Source: CAYLQA01 sp964385695 (GTDB taxonomy: Bacteria > Desulfobacterota > Desulfobulbia > Desulfobulbales > Desulfurivibrionaceae). From it: a stretch of DNA of 56,030 nt. The stretch lies in assembly GCA_964385695.1 (NCBI GenBank), contig CAYLQA010000023.1, forward strand, positions 1 to 56,030, written 5' to 3'. The position numbers and the translations under genes are program-made. The number at the start of each line of letters is the position of its first letter. The first letter of the stretch is position 1. This document shows, piece after piece, positions 44,714-54,297 of this stretch. The notes under the pieces were generated by a model. That model saw nothing but the letters and a program-made list of their open reading frames with translations, did no database searches and had not been told where the DNA came from.

Positions 44714-47700
44714 ATGGCTCAAGCAAAAGATAAACGGTCTGGTACCGTAATGGTTGTCGGCGGCGGTGTCGCCGGTGTCCAAGCGGCACTCGATCTGACC
44801 GATCTTGGCTACTACGTCTACCTGGTGGAAAAATCAGCTGCAGTCGGCGGTGCCATGGCCCAGCTCGATAAGACCTTTCCCACCAATGATTGTTCGCTTT
44901 GAATACTCGCACCTAAGTTGGTAGAGGCCGGTCGGTCTCCAAACATCGAGATTCTGAGCAACGCTGATTTGCTTGCTGTTGACGGCAAACCAGGAAATTT
45001 TACCGCAAAAATTCGTCAGCGTCCCCGTTACATCGATGCTGATAAATGTACTGCCTGTGGTGTCTGTACCAAGTACTGTCCTCGTCACCTTGTTGATGAG
45101 TACAACGAGGGATTGGCTGTAACCCGGCCTATCCATATCGACTATCCCCAGGCCGTACCTGCAACATACTTTATTGATCCGGAAGCATGCCTGTACCTCA
45201 AGCATGATACTTGCCAAATCTGTGTGTCTTCCTGTATGCAAAAGGCCATTGATTTTTCCCAGAAGCCTACAGAGATGGACCTGAACGTTGGTGCCGTTAT
45301 CATGGCGCCTGGTTTCGGTCGAGTATCAGATGAGACTCTGGCCAAATACAGCTACGGAAAGCATCCTGACGTTTTGACCAGTCTTGAGTTCGAGCGTCTG
45401 ATGTGTGCTTCAGGTCCTTTTGAGGGTGAGATCCTGCGTCTTTCTGATCGCAAGCATCCCAAGAAGATCGCCATGATCCAGTGTGTCGGTTCCCGCGACC
45501 TTGGTTGTGACAATGGCTACTGCTCTTCTGTTTGCTGTATGTATGCGATCAAGGAGGCTTTGGTTACCAAGGAGCATGATCCTGAGTGCGATATCACCAT
45601 CTATTATATGGACATGCGAACCCAGGGTAAGGACTTTGACAACGCACGCATCAAAGCCGAGGCCATGGGCATTAAGTTTGTCCGGGCCAAGGTTGCCGAT
45701 GTTATGCCATGGGAGGAGAATCTTAAGCTGACCTACTCCCTGATGGACGGCACCCATCATTTTGATGCCTATGACATGGTCGTACTCTCTGTGGGCCTTG
45801 ATGCTCCGTCCGATGCCAAAAATCTTTCCGAGATTGCCGGCATCGAACTCAACGACTACGATTTCTGTAAAACAGATACTTTTGCCCCGCTCTTGACCAC
45901 CCGCCCCGGTGTGATGGTAGCCGGTGCCTTCCAGGGACCCAAGGATATTCCTGAGTCTGTGACCCAGTCCAGTGCTGCCGCTGGTATTGCGGCCGGTTTG
46001 ATCAAGAAGGATCGCGGTAAGGGTATTGTCCATAAGGCCTATCCTGATGAGCAGGAGATGCCCGAAGAGGTACGTATCGGTGTCTTTGTCTGCCACTGCG
46101 GTATCAACATCGCCTCTGTAGTCGATGTGCCCCAGGTTGAGCAGTACACCGAGGGTATGGACGGTGTTGTTTATCATGCCCAGCAGTTGTATAGCTGCTC
46201 CCAGGATGCCCAGGAGATCCTTAAAGACAAGATCAAGGAACATGACCTCAACCGTGTGGTTATTGCTGCCTGTTCACCCAGAACCCATGAGCCGCTTTTT
46301 CAAGAGACCCTGAAGGATGCAGGACTCAACCGTTGCTTGATTGAGATGGTTAATATTCGCGACCATTGCTCTTGGGTCCATGCCAATGAGCCTGAGGCAG
46401 CGACTGATAAATCAAAAGACCTAGTGCGCATGGGTATTGCCAAGGCGCGCCATATTCAGCCCCTGCCTGAGCAGACTGTGCCTGTAACAGATAAGGCATT
46501 GGTTCTTGGTGGTGGTGTTGCCGGACTTACCTCGGCCTTGACCTTGGCTGAGCAGGGATTCCATACCACGGTTGTGGAAAAGGAAGACAAGCTTGGCGGC
46601 CACCTTCAGCACTTGAGCTACACCTTGCAGGGAGAGAATGTTGATACGGTCCTGAAATCTTTGTCCGACAAGGTGAAGAAGAGCAAGAAAATCGATATCC
46701 TGACCAAGAGCGAGCTTGCCGAAGTCAGCGGGTTTGTCGGCAACTTCTCTTCTATTGTTAAGACCAAGAAGGGCAAGAAGAACGTTGAAAACACCATCGA
46801 CCATGGTGTGATTATTGTCGCCACCGGTGGCAGCGAGCATCGCCCTGAAAAGATCCTTGATAATAAGGTCAAGTTCTCTGATAAGGTTGTAACCCAGCGC
46901 GAGCTTGAAAAACGCCTGGCCGGACGTGCAAAGAACCGCGCGCCCCAGACCACGGTCATGATCCAGTGTGCCGGGAGCCGCGGCGATGACTTGAACTACT
47001 GTAGCAAGGTCTGTTGTAGTCATGCGGTGAAGAATTCACTGAAGATAAAAGAGATTAATCCCGACTCTCAGGTAATTGTGCTCTATCGCGACATGCGCAC
47101 CTATGGATTTGCCGAGGATGCCTACCGTGAAGCGCGTGAGAAGGGTGTTATCTTTGTGCCTTACACCATGGATGAGAAACCCGTGATCAAAGGCAGCGGC
47201 AAGAATCTAAAAGTGACCTATAACGATCCGATCTTGCGCGAAGATGTCACTATTGCCCCGGATCTTCTGACCATGAGTGTTGGAATCGTGCCAGAGGGCA
47301 CAGAGGAGCTGAGCAAGCTTCTAAAGATTCCTGTCAATGCCGACAGTTTTTACCTTGAGGCCCATGTTAAGCTGCGCCCGGTCGAGCTTCCTGTTTCCGG
47401 TGTCTTTGTCTGCGGCTTAGCCCACTCGCCAAAACCTGTAGATGAGATCGTTGTCCAGGCCCAGGCTGCGGCAGCGAAAGCTTCCATCCCATTGGTCAAA
47501 GGGTATGTCTCTGTTGAGCCCACTGTCAGCAACGTCGATAAAGATGCCTGTATCGGCTGCGGCATCTGTGAGGCACTCTGTCCCTACCAGGCAATCCGCA
47601 TGGTCAAGGGTGATGATAAAAAACGTAAGGCCGAGACCATCACCGCCTCATGTAAAGGTTGTGGTATCTGTGCCTCACGCTGTCCGGTATTCGCCATCTC

Positions 47701-47776
47701 CATGGGGGGCTTTACCGATGAACAGATTACTGCGCAAATTACCGCCTTTGGTGCAACCGAAGAGGAGTCAGCATAA
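44714..47776 (+). CDS. hdrA: Selenocysteine HdrA-type heterodisulfide-reductase-like flavoprotein
   Basis: The frame is interrupted by TGA at 44900-44902, read as Sec63 in PTNDCSL-U-ILAPKLV, where other HdrA have Cys. The full length is 1020 residues. It has two flavin/Rossmann modules (GGGVAGVQAAL at about 16 and GGGVAGLTSAL at about 598), a ferredoxin-like CTACGVCTKYC set (about 113) and two [4Fe-4S] motifs at the end (CIGCGICEALC, CKGCGICASRC). HdrA carries the FAD that can split or merge electron pairs. With MvhD and FdhA it could link formate, ferredoxin and an acceptor; no HdrB or HdrC is encoded here. It overlaps mvhD by one base. Confidence 0.93.
44900..44939 (+). promoter_or_regulatory. 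Sec codon and SECIS-like hairpin of hdrA
   Basis: TGA (44900-44902) is followed 21 nt later by GAGGCC (44924-44929), loop GGTC with GT, and GGTCTC (44934-44939). The 6-bp stem uses one G-U pair. Distance to the loop is within the bacterial SECIS range. Confidence 0.65.
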
Positions 47777-48537
47777 TGAGTAAGGAAGAATTCAACCCCA
47801 AGATCCTGGGGTTCCTCTGTAACTGGTGCTGTTATGCAGCCGCGGATAGTGCGGGTGTCTCCCGTTATCAGTATCCGCCCAACCTGCGTACCATCAGAGT
47901 CATGTGTACCGGACGCCTTGATCCGGCCTTTGTTCTGCGCGGCTTTGCCGAGGGAGCGGATGCCATTTTTACAGGCGGCTGACAACTTGGCGAATGTCAT
48001 TACCAGGTAGGTAATTACGATGCTATGGGAGTAAGCGCGCTGGTGAAAAAGGTTCTGGCCGAGGTTGGGATCAAACCTGAGCGTTTTAATCTGCAATGGG
48101 CCTCTGCTGCCGAGGCGCCTCGTTTTGTCAAGCTCATCACCGATTTTACCCAGGAGATGAAAGAGCTTGGGCCGATTGGTCAGGCTGAAGGACTTGATCC
48201 AGAGGAGCTTAAAGCACGCCTGGCCACGGCGGCAAATTTGGTCAGTGGGCGCAAGCTGCGTGTCGGGTTTGGTAACGCGACCAAGGCACTGCGCAAGGAT
48301 AATGTCATGGACCAGGAGACCATCACCTCGGTGATTGACTCCAAAATGGAAAAATCCATCAGCTCCGGTTTGGTAGAAGAAGGTCTGCTGACCGTTCTCG
48401 CTAAAGAGCCTCTTTCCATGACTGCCTTAGTGAAAGCGCTGAACAGCAAGAAGGATGTTGTTGAGAAGCTGCTCACCACCATGAGCAAGCAGGGCAAGGT
48501 GGAGCAGAAAAAGAAGAAGTGGTGTCTGGCTGGCTAG
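47776..48537 (+). CDS. mvhD: Selenocysteine MvhD-type electron-transfer subunit with C-terminal extension
   Basis: The frame is interrupted by TGA at 47980-47982, read as Sec69 in TGG-U-QLGECHY; ordinary MvhD have CGCHxGDCHY here. Full length is 253 residues. The N-terminal part (1-140) has the CNWCCYAAADSAG motif and Cys in MCTGR and GECHY, which bind a [2Fe-2S] cluster. The C-terminal 100 residues are an extra domain that looks like a winged helix (LLTVLAKEPLSMTALVKAL). MvhD brings electrons into HdrA. It starts within the hdrA stop (TAATG). Sec replaces a cluster ligand, and the preceding Cys has become Gly. Confidence 0.9.
47980..48015 (+). promoter_or_regulatory. Sec codon and SECIS-like hairpin of mvhD
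   Basis: TGA (47980-47982) is followed 16 nt later by ATTACC (47999-48004), loop AGGTA with GT, and GGTAAT (48010-48015). A perfect 6-bp stem at the expected distance, but the frame continues without it only if UGA is decoded. Confidence 0.68.
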
Positions 48538-48567
48538 ATAAACCAGCTTTACATTGAGATATATCTA

Positions 48568-48602
48568 GGGCCGTGGCAGTAATGCCGCGGCCCTTTTTTT
48601 TT
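48568..48602 (+). terminator. Rho-independent terminator of the acs-fdhA-hdrA-mvhD operon
   Basis: GGGCCGTGGCA (48568-48578) pairs with TGCCGCGGCCC (48583-48593), loop GTAA, then nine T. It sits between the convergent mvhD and REC-PilZ genes. Confidence 0.94.
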
Positions 48603-49362
48603 ATCTGATTAACTCAGGAATCGGGATTTCGAGGAGTTCGATGACTTCGCGCAGGAATTTAATCTGATCTTCACGGAGCATGGCAAACTGAAAGGCGTAG
48701 TAGGCCAGGTGTTGTTTGGTTCGTCTTGGATCCCATTCCACCCGGATAACCTGGCCCTGTATTGTTTTGGCCAGGTTGGTACTTTTGCTCATCAAAAACT
48801 GCAGCCTCAGATCTCCGCGATCATAAACGCTGAGGGTGCGGCTAAAGGACATCTGGGCTAAGAGCCCACCTGTGCCAATATTGACGATAGTGCCACTGGT
48901 CGATTGGTATGAGGGGTCAACAATGGTAACCTTGCTTTCAAAGGGTACGTCAAAACGTTCATCCGCCCTGTGGTCCTCGGTAAACAACATTTTGCGGATT
49001 TTAAGAGTGAAGTCTCGAGGACTGAATGGTTTAGCGATAAAGTCCGTGGCGCCGAGATGAAGGGCCTTGAGCGCACTCTCTTGATCTTCCTTGTTAAAGA
49101 TAATGAGGACAGGGAGATGTTGAAAACGTTTGGATTCGCGGATCTTGAGAAGGAGTTCAAAGCCGCTGATGCCTTGGAGCTTACGGTTGCAAATAACCAG
49201 GTCCAGGCTGTATTTCCGAATGATATCCCAGGCTTCAACCCCGCTGCTGACAACATGGACCTTTGAGCAGCCGAAACGGTTGCAGAACAAGACCTCCAGA
49301 GCCTCGCGTACCTTGTACGCGCCGTCAACAATGAGTACCTTGTAACCCTTTTTGGGTCGCAT
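48601..49362 (-). CDS. Degenerate receiver plus PilZ domain protein
   Basis: The protein has 253 residues. A receiver-like domain (about 7-125) lacks the phosphoacceptor Asp: position 59 is Asn in LVICNRKLQG, and the acidic pocket has VDGA in place of VDDD. The conserved Lys remains (FIAKPF). A PilZ domain follows with RxxxR (RADER) and NIGTGG, a near match to the c-di-GMP motif [D/N]xSxxG. It may sense c-di-GMP through PilZ and be regulated by protein contact, not by phosphorylation. It is convergent with the acs operon and stands alone. Confidence 0.88.
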   Translation of the reverse strand: MRPKKGYKVLIVDGAYKVREALEVLFCNRFGCSKVHVVSSGVEAWDIIRKYSLDLVICNRKLQGISGFELLLKIRESKRFQHLPVLIIFNKEDQESALKALHLGATDFIAKPFSPRDFTLKIRKMLFTEDHRADERFDVPFESKVTIVDPSYQSTSGTIVNIGTGGLLAQMSFSRTLSVYDRGDLRLQFLMSKSTNLAKTIQGQVIRVEWDPRRTKQHLAYYAFQFAMLREDQIKFLREVIELLEIPIPELIR

Positions 49363-49420
49363 TCACTGCTCCTGTTTAGGGTAATAGGGCAAGGTGATGC
49401 TTGCTACATATTATAGTAAC

Positions 49421-50464
49421 CTACTCCTCTTCTTCTTGTACAGCAAGCTGGCCGCAGGCGGCTGAGATATCTGATCCGCGAGAATCACGGACCAAGGTGG
49501 TGAAGCCAGCCTGGCAGAGAATATCCTGGAATTTTTGAGTGGTTTCAAGGGAGGGGCTTTTGTAGAGATACACATCGTTTTCGTTGTAAGGTAACAGGTT
49601 GATCTTACAACGTATTTTATGCAGTTTTTTTACCAGCAATCTTGCGTGCCGCTCTGAATCATTGATACCCTTGATCATTATATACTCCATCATGATCTTG
49701 CGTCGTTTGGGCAGAGGAAACTCACGGCAGGCTGCAAGAAGTTCGTCAACCGGGTAGGTGTCGTTGATGGGCATCAGCTTGCTTCTTGTCTCATCGTCCA
49801 CCGCATGCAAAGAGATGGCAAGGTTTACCGGCACTGCCTCACCAAGCGCCTTGATTTTTGGAACCAGGCCGCAGGTGGAAACCGTGATCCTGCGGCTGGA
49901 AAAATCAAGCCCCCGTTGGTCCATGAGATTTTTAAGGGAGATGATCAGGTTGTCAAAGTTTGCCAGCGGCTCACCCATCCCCATAAAAACAAGGTTGTTA
50001 ATCCTTTCGTACCCAAGGGCCTTGGCTTTTTCACCTATGGCCTGCACCTGGCCCACGATTTCCGAAGGACGCAAATTGCGGATAAAGCCCATGGTGCCGG
50101 TCAGACAAAAACGGCAGCCCATGGCACAGCCAACCTGGGAGGAGACACAGAGGGTCAGGCGGTCATCTTCTGGAATGAGCACGCTCTCGATAACCTTGTC
50201 GTCATGAAGGCGAAAGCCGTATTTGATGGTGCCGTCTCGGCTTACCTCTTCCAGCTCCGGCGTGATGTTACTGAAGTAGGATTTTTCTGCCAAAAGGGCG
50301 CGGACATCCTTGGCAATATCCGTCATCTGTTCAAAGCTGGTGATGCCCGGTCGATACAGCCAGGCAAAAATCTGCCGCGCGCGAAAGGGCTTCAGCCCAA
50401 GGGATTGGACCCAATCTGTGAGCTCATCAAGGCTCATATCCTTTAAATCTGGCAGGCTGCTCAT
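49421..50464 (-). CDS. rlmN: 23S rRNA/tRNA adenine-C2 methyltransferase RlmN
   Basis: The protein has 347 residues with the radical SAM motif CAMGCRFC (about 111-118) and the C-terminal methyl-carrying Cys in SDISAACGQL. RlmN methylates A2503 of 23S rRNA and A37 of some tRNAs. It overlaps the upstream radical SAM gene by four bases (ATGA), so the two are co-translated. Confidence 0.97.
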   Translation of the reverse strand: MSSLPDLKDMSLDELTDWVQSLGLKPFRARQIFAWLYRPGITSFEQMTDIAKDVRALLAEKSYFSNITPELEEVSRDGTIKYGFRLHDDKVIESVLIPEDDRLTLCVSSQVGCAMGCRFCLTGTMGFIRNLRPSEIVGQVQAIGEKAKALGYERINNLVFMGMGEPLANFDNLIISLKNLMDQRGLDFSSRRITVSTCGLVPKIKALGEAVPVNLAISLHAVDDETRSKLMPINDTYPVDELLAACREFPLPKRRKIMMEYIMIKGINDSERHARLLVKKLHKIRCKINLLPYNENDVYLYKSPSLETTQKFQDILCQAGFTTLVRDSRGSDISAACGQLAVQEEEE

Positions 50465-51333
50465 AATGCTCGTAAAAACTCCGGCTTCAGGCTTGTTTGG
50501 CCGCCAAGGGCAAGGTCAATGGCCTGCAATATGGTTTCTTTGTCTCTTGGAAGTCTTGCATTAATAGGCAGGTAATTAGAAGCATGGTTGGACTGAAACT
50601 GGCAACGTATTAACTCCAGGTGTTGCACCAGGACCTGTAACTCTGCAAGAAAACCCCTTTGGTCTGGCAAGGCAAAACGCCCCTCTTTTTCATCCTTATA
50701 AAGTGGGGTATTGCTGAGCAGCATCAGGGTAAGAACACCAATCTGTTTTGGTTGCATCTGAGAAAGGACCTTGCCTGTCTCTTTGGCATGCTCAAGGGAG
50801 TGATCCCTTCCTCCAATTCCAAGCAAGGCGGTAACAGAGAGAAAGAGGCCTGCATCATTGACCAACTGCGCCGCCTCGATCAGTTGCTTGCTGGTTGCCC
50901 CCTTGTCGATCTTCTCAAGGACAGGGTCAGAGCCGCTTTCCATACCCAGGTAGACCCGGCTCAACCCCATTTTTTTGAGGGCTGAAAGGTCGGCAACTGT
51001 TTTTTGCCGTATGCCTTTGGCGTTACCATAGAGACTGATTCGATTCACCCAAGGCAATGCGGTCTTTATTTTTGTAAAGAGTTTGGTAAGGCGTGTTTGT
51101 GAAAGGCTTAAAACATCTCCATCGGCCAGAAAAACTCGCTTTTGCCGTTTACAGTGTTTTTGGGCAAATGCAAGATCCGAGTCAACGATCGCCTCATCTT
51201 TAATACGGAATTTTTCCGCCTTATAGGTCCCGCAAAAGGTGCACCTGTTATGTGAGCAGCCAACCGTGACCTGGAGGATAATGGAATCGGCCTCGCTGGG
51301 CGGGCGGATGATATGTTCGCCTTCGTAGTGCAT
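50461..51333 (-). CDS. Radical SAM protein of unknown substrate
   Basis: The protein has about 290 residues from the ATG at 51333. The cluster motif is CSHNRCTFC (C26, C31, C34), an unusual Cx4Cx2C spacing. The SAM-binding GMESGSD segment is present. The frame could extend to a GTG at 51375, but that extension is made of the TCGTCAC-type repeat and is probably not used. No good ribosome binding site is visible for 51333. Overlap with rlmN suggests linked expression. I do not recognise the substrate; related proteins are anaerobic enzymes of unclear role. Confidence 0.88.
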   Translation of the reverse strand: MHYEGEHIIRPPSEADSIILQVTVGCSHNRCTFCGTYKAEKFRIKDEAIVDSDLAFAQKHCKRQKRVFLADGDVLSLSQTRLTKLFTKIKTALPWVNRISLYGNAKGIRQKTVADLSALKKMGLSRVYLGMESGSDPVLEKIDKGATSKQLIEAAQLVNDAGLFLSVTALLGIGGRDHSLEHAKETGKVLSQMQPKQIGVLTLMLLSNTPLYKDEKEGRFALPDQRGFLAELQVLVQHLELIRCQFQSNHASNYLPINARLPRDKETILQAIDLALGGQTSLKPEFLRAL

Positions 51334-51345
51334 TGAATAGTAACG

Positions 51346-51384
51346 AGTGACGAGTGACGAGAAATAACTTGTCACTCGTCACTA
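51346..51384. repeat. Inverted TCGTCAC-type heptamer repeat
   Basis: TGACGAG units in one direction (51349-51362) are followed by inverted TCACTCGTCACT units (51372-51383), giving a 15-bp imperfect stem. It lies between serC and the radical SAM gene and is of the same family as the TCGTTAC array at 1-56. Confidence 0.85.
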
Positions 51385-51393
51385 GAAAAAAAA

Positions 51394-52476
51394 TCAGCCG
51401 TGATTTTTTTCAAATTCGGCCATGAAGTTGATCAGCTTGATCACGCCTTCCTTGGGGAATGCATTATAAATGGATGCGCGGCAACCGCCGATTGAGCGGT
51501 GCCCCTTTAGGCCGTCAAGACCAATGGTTGTTGCCTCGGCAATGAACTGTTGCTCCAACTCCGGTGTTGGCAGGTTAAAGGTCACATTCATCAAAGAACG
51601 GCTGTCAAGCTTGGCATGGGGACGGTAAAAATCACTGCTGTCCAACATATTGTAAAGGATGCCGGCCTTTTCTTTGTTCATCTCTTCCATGGCTGCTACG
51701 CCACCCTGTTTCTTAAGCCACTTGAGGACCAGACCAACGGTGTAGATTGCAAAGCAAGGTGGTGTGTTGAACATGGAGTCTTTATCCGCATGGGTTTTGT
51801 AGCGGAACATGGTGGGCACGTTCTCGGGAGTGCGATCAAGAAGATCTTCACGGACAATAACAATGGTGGTACCAGCCGGACCCATGTTTTTTTGCGCTCC
51901 GGCAAAGATCAGGCCAAAACGGCTGACATCGATCTTGCGGGAGAGGATATCAGAGGACATATCCGAGACCAGTATTTTGTCGGTCTGGGGCATGGACTGA
52001 AACTGGGTGCCGTAAATGGTGTTGTTTGAAACAAAATAAAGGTACTCGGAGGCATCATTGACTGAATAGTCGCCATCTTGAGGGACATGATTGAAGCTCT
52101 GCTCTTCGCTGGAGTAGGCCACATCAATATCACCAAAGAGTTTTGCTTCTTTGATGGCTTTTTTAGCCCAGGTGCCGGTGTTGAGGTAGGTAGCGGTTTT
52201 GCCGTTGCCCAAGAGGTTCATGGGGACCATGGCAAACTGGCTGGAGGCGCCTCCCTGAAGGAAGAGAACCTTATAATTATCAGGAATAGCCATCAGCTCG
52301 CGCAGGTTACTCTCAGCCTCTTCGGCAACGGCCATGAATTCCTTTGAGCGGTGGCTTAACTCGATAAGGCCAATGCCTTTATCGTTGAAGTTCACAATAT
52401 CCTGCGCAGCCTGGGTAAGAACCTCGTAGGGCAGGGTGCCGGGCCCCGGGCTGAAATTATAAATTCTCTCAGGCAT
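51394..52476 (-). CDS. serC: Phosphoserine aminotransferase
   Basis: The protein has 360 residues, a normal SerC length. It has the FSPGPGTLP start, the PLP-Lys region in GAQKNMGPAG and the HRSIGGCRAS end. It converts 3-phosphohydroxypyruvate to phosphoserine. AGGAG lies 7 nt before the ATG. The gap upstream (52477-52696) has only a short AGCGC/GCGCT stem and AT-rich DNA, with no gene I can see. Confidence 0.97.
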   Translation of the reverse strand: MPERIYNFSPGPGTLPYEVLTQAAQDIVNFNDKGIGLIELSHRSKEFMAVAEEAESNLRELMAIPDNYKVLFLQGGASSQFAMVPMNLLGNGKTATYLNTGTWAKKAIKEAKLFGDIDVAYSSEEQSFNHVPQDGDYSVNDASEYLYFVSNNTIYGTQFQSMPQTDKILVSDMSSDILSRKIDVSRFGLIFAGAQKNMGPAGTTIVIVREDLLDRTPENVPTMFRYKTHADKDSMFNTPPCFAIYTVGLVLKWLKKQGGVAAMEEMNKEKAGILYNMLDSSDFYRPHAKLDSRSLMNVTFNLPTPELEQQFIAEATTIGLDGLKGHRSIGGCRASIYNAFPKEGVIKLINFMAEFEKNHG

Positions 52477-52696
52477 GTCTCTCTCCTTTTATGGTAATGT
52501 GTCGACTCACCGTGCAAAATGTGTCATGGGATAAGATCTTCATTGCTGGTGAGCAATTTTTTAAAATAAAAAAGCGCCTCTTGTCGAAAGCGCTGAGAAC
52601 CTGTTAATTTAACCCGTGTGAAAGAGATCGACAATAGATTTTTCTTGCCGATCTTTCGTATAAATCAAAGCCTTAGTTTGGTGGGTTACACCTGTT

Positions 52697-53668
52697 TTGT
52701 CAGATCCTTTGAATAAATCATCCTCAGATATAAGCCAACGTCCGCTCCTGGCCCTGGTTGGTCCTACTGCTATAGGCAAAACAGAGCTTTCCTTAGGGCT
52801 TGCCGAACGGTTTTCTTGCGAGATTATCGGCATGGATTCCATGCAAATATACCGCTATATGAATATCGGCACAGCCAAACCGAGCAAAGAAGAGCGACAA
52901 AGGGTCCCCCACCACCTCATTGACTTTATAAACCCTGACCAGGAGTATCATGTTGCCCGTTTTGTAGAGGATGCCCAGGCTGCCTGCCGGATAATTATCC
53001 GGCATGGGAAAAGGCCTTTTCTTGTGGGCGGCACCGGACTGTATCTCAAGGGGTTGACCGAAGGACTCTTTGATGCGGCACCGGCTGACCAGCAGGTGCG
53101 AGAGGAGCTGAAAACGCGGCTTGACTCAGAGGGGCGTGAGACTTTGTATGAACAGCTTCAGCGCTGTGACCCGCTTTCCGCCGAACGGATTCACCCCAAC
53201 GACACCCAGCGTCTTTTGCGTGCCCTTGAGGTATTTGAAACAACCGGAGTTCCATGGTCTCTGCATATTCAAAAACAGGTTCGAGCCCCTGCTTTTGAGA
53301 GAATTTTCAAGATCGGCCTGACCTGTGAGCGTGAAAAACTCTATGAGCGCATTAATTTACGGGTCAATATGATGGTAGAAGAGGGCCTGTTGGATGAGGT
53401 GGAGAGTATTCTCGCCCTGGGCTATGGGCCTAACCTTAAGTCCATGCAGTCTATCGGTTACAGGCATACGGTCAATTATCTCAATAAACAGTGGACCTGG
53501 GAGCAAACATTGGAGCTCTTGGCCAGAGATACCAGGCGTTACGCCAAGCGGCAGTATACCTGGTTTAACAATGATCCGGATATCCAATGGTTCGATGTAA
53601 CGGATCAGGATGGTGTACTTGCTGCTGTGCAGAAATTTTACGATAAGGATGAAGAGGGGAGGGGATGA
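52697..53668 (+). CDS. miaA: tRNA dimethylallyltransferase
   Basis: The protein has 323 residues with the P-loop GPTAIGKT (22-29) and the DSMQIYRYMNIGTAKP segment. It prenylates A37 of tRNAs reading U-initial codons. The start is a TTG at 52697; no ATG or GTG sits between it and the P-loop. It overlaps pgsA by four bases. Confidence 0.96.
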   Translation: MSDPLNKSSSDISQRPLLALVGPTAIGKTELSLGLAERFSCEIIGMDSMQIYRYMNIGTAKPSKEERQRVPHHLIDFINPDQEYHVARFVEDAQAACRIIIRHGKRPFLVGGTGLYLKGLTEGLFDAAPADQQVREELKTRLDSEGRETLYEQLQRCDPLSAERIHPNDTQRLLRALEVFETTGVPWSLHIQKQVRAPAFERIFKIGLTCEREKLYERINLRVNMMVEEGLLDEVESILALGYGPNLKSMQSIGYRHTVNYLNKQWTWEQTLELLARDTRRYAKRQYTWFNNDPDIQWFDVTDQDGVLAAVQKFYDKDEEGRG

Positions 53669-54225
53669 ACGTTCCAAATTTTTTAACAATTACCAGGATC
53701 CTGCTTATACCGCTGCTGGTTATCTTTTTATTGGAAGGGGAGATGCGTTATGCATTCTGGGTCTTTGTTGCAGCAGGTGTAACAGACGGCCTTGATGGAT
53801 TTCTCGCCAGACTGCTCAAGCAGAAAACAGATTTCGGGGCCTTTATCGATCCCATTGCAGACAAGCTGCTGCTCATTACCTCTTATATTACCCTGGCCGT
53901 TCTTGAGACAATTCCCAAATGGCTGACGGTTGTTGTGGTGAGCCGCGATATACTTATTGTGGGCGGAATTGGGGTTTTGATGTCTTATAACAGGCCATTT
54001 GATATCAAGCCCTCATTTGACAGCAAGATCACGACATTCATGCAGTTGGCCACCATCGCCTTTTTCCTGGGCAGAGATTATCTGCCTCCCACCGGTAATC
54101 TGGACATCATCCTGATAGCGTTAACCACCTTTTTCACCATTCTTTCCGGCACCCGCTATATCATTATCGGGTTCAGAATCCTTGGCAATCCAGACACAGT
54201 CAAACGATCCGGTGATGATGGGTAG
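53665..54225 (+). CDS. pgsA: CDP-diacylglycerol-glycerol-3-phosphate 3-phosphatidyltransferase
   Basis: The protein has 186 residues, mostly hydrophobic, with the CDP-alcohol transferase motif DGLDGFLAR...GAFIDPIADK. It makes phosphatidylglycerophosphate in the inner membrane. ATGA overlap with miaA shows co-translation. Confidence 0.96.
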   Translation: MNVPNFLTITRILLIPLLVIFLLEGEMRYAFWVFVAAGVTDGLDGFLARLLKQKTDFGAFIDPIADKLLLITSYITLAVLETIPKWLTVVVVSRDILIVGGIGVLMSYNRPFDIKPSFDSKITTFMQLATIAFFLGRDYLPPTGNLDIILIALTTFFTILSGTRYIIIGFRILGNPDTVKRSGDDG

Positions 54226-54297
54226 TATTTTTGTGAATTCATCTCGATACAATCAATAGCTAATGTTTAATGTGAGGTTTTGGTGGGTTTGGAAACC

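Noticed and set aside
44900..44918. hdrA as a short pseudogene followed by a second gene
   Set aside because: TGA is in frame at a Cys position conserved in HdrA, with a hairpin downstream; no sequence is lost.
47980..48025. mvhD as a truncated gene plus an unrelated gene
   Set aside because: Cluster motif continues across the TGA (U-QLGECHY) in the same frame.
51334..51375. N-terminal extension of the radical SAM protein from GTG
   Set aside because: It is encoded only by the heptamer repeat and lacks a ribosome binding site.
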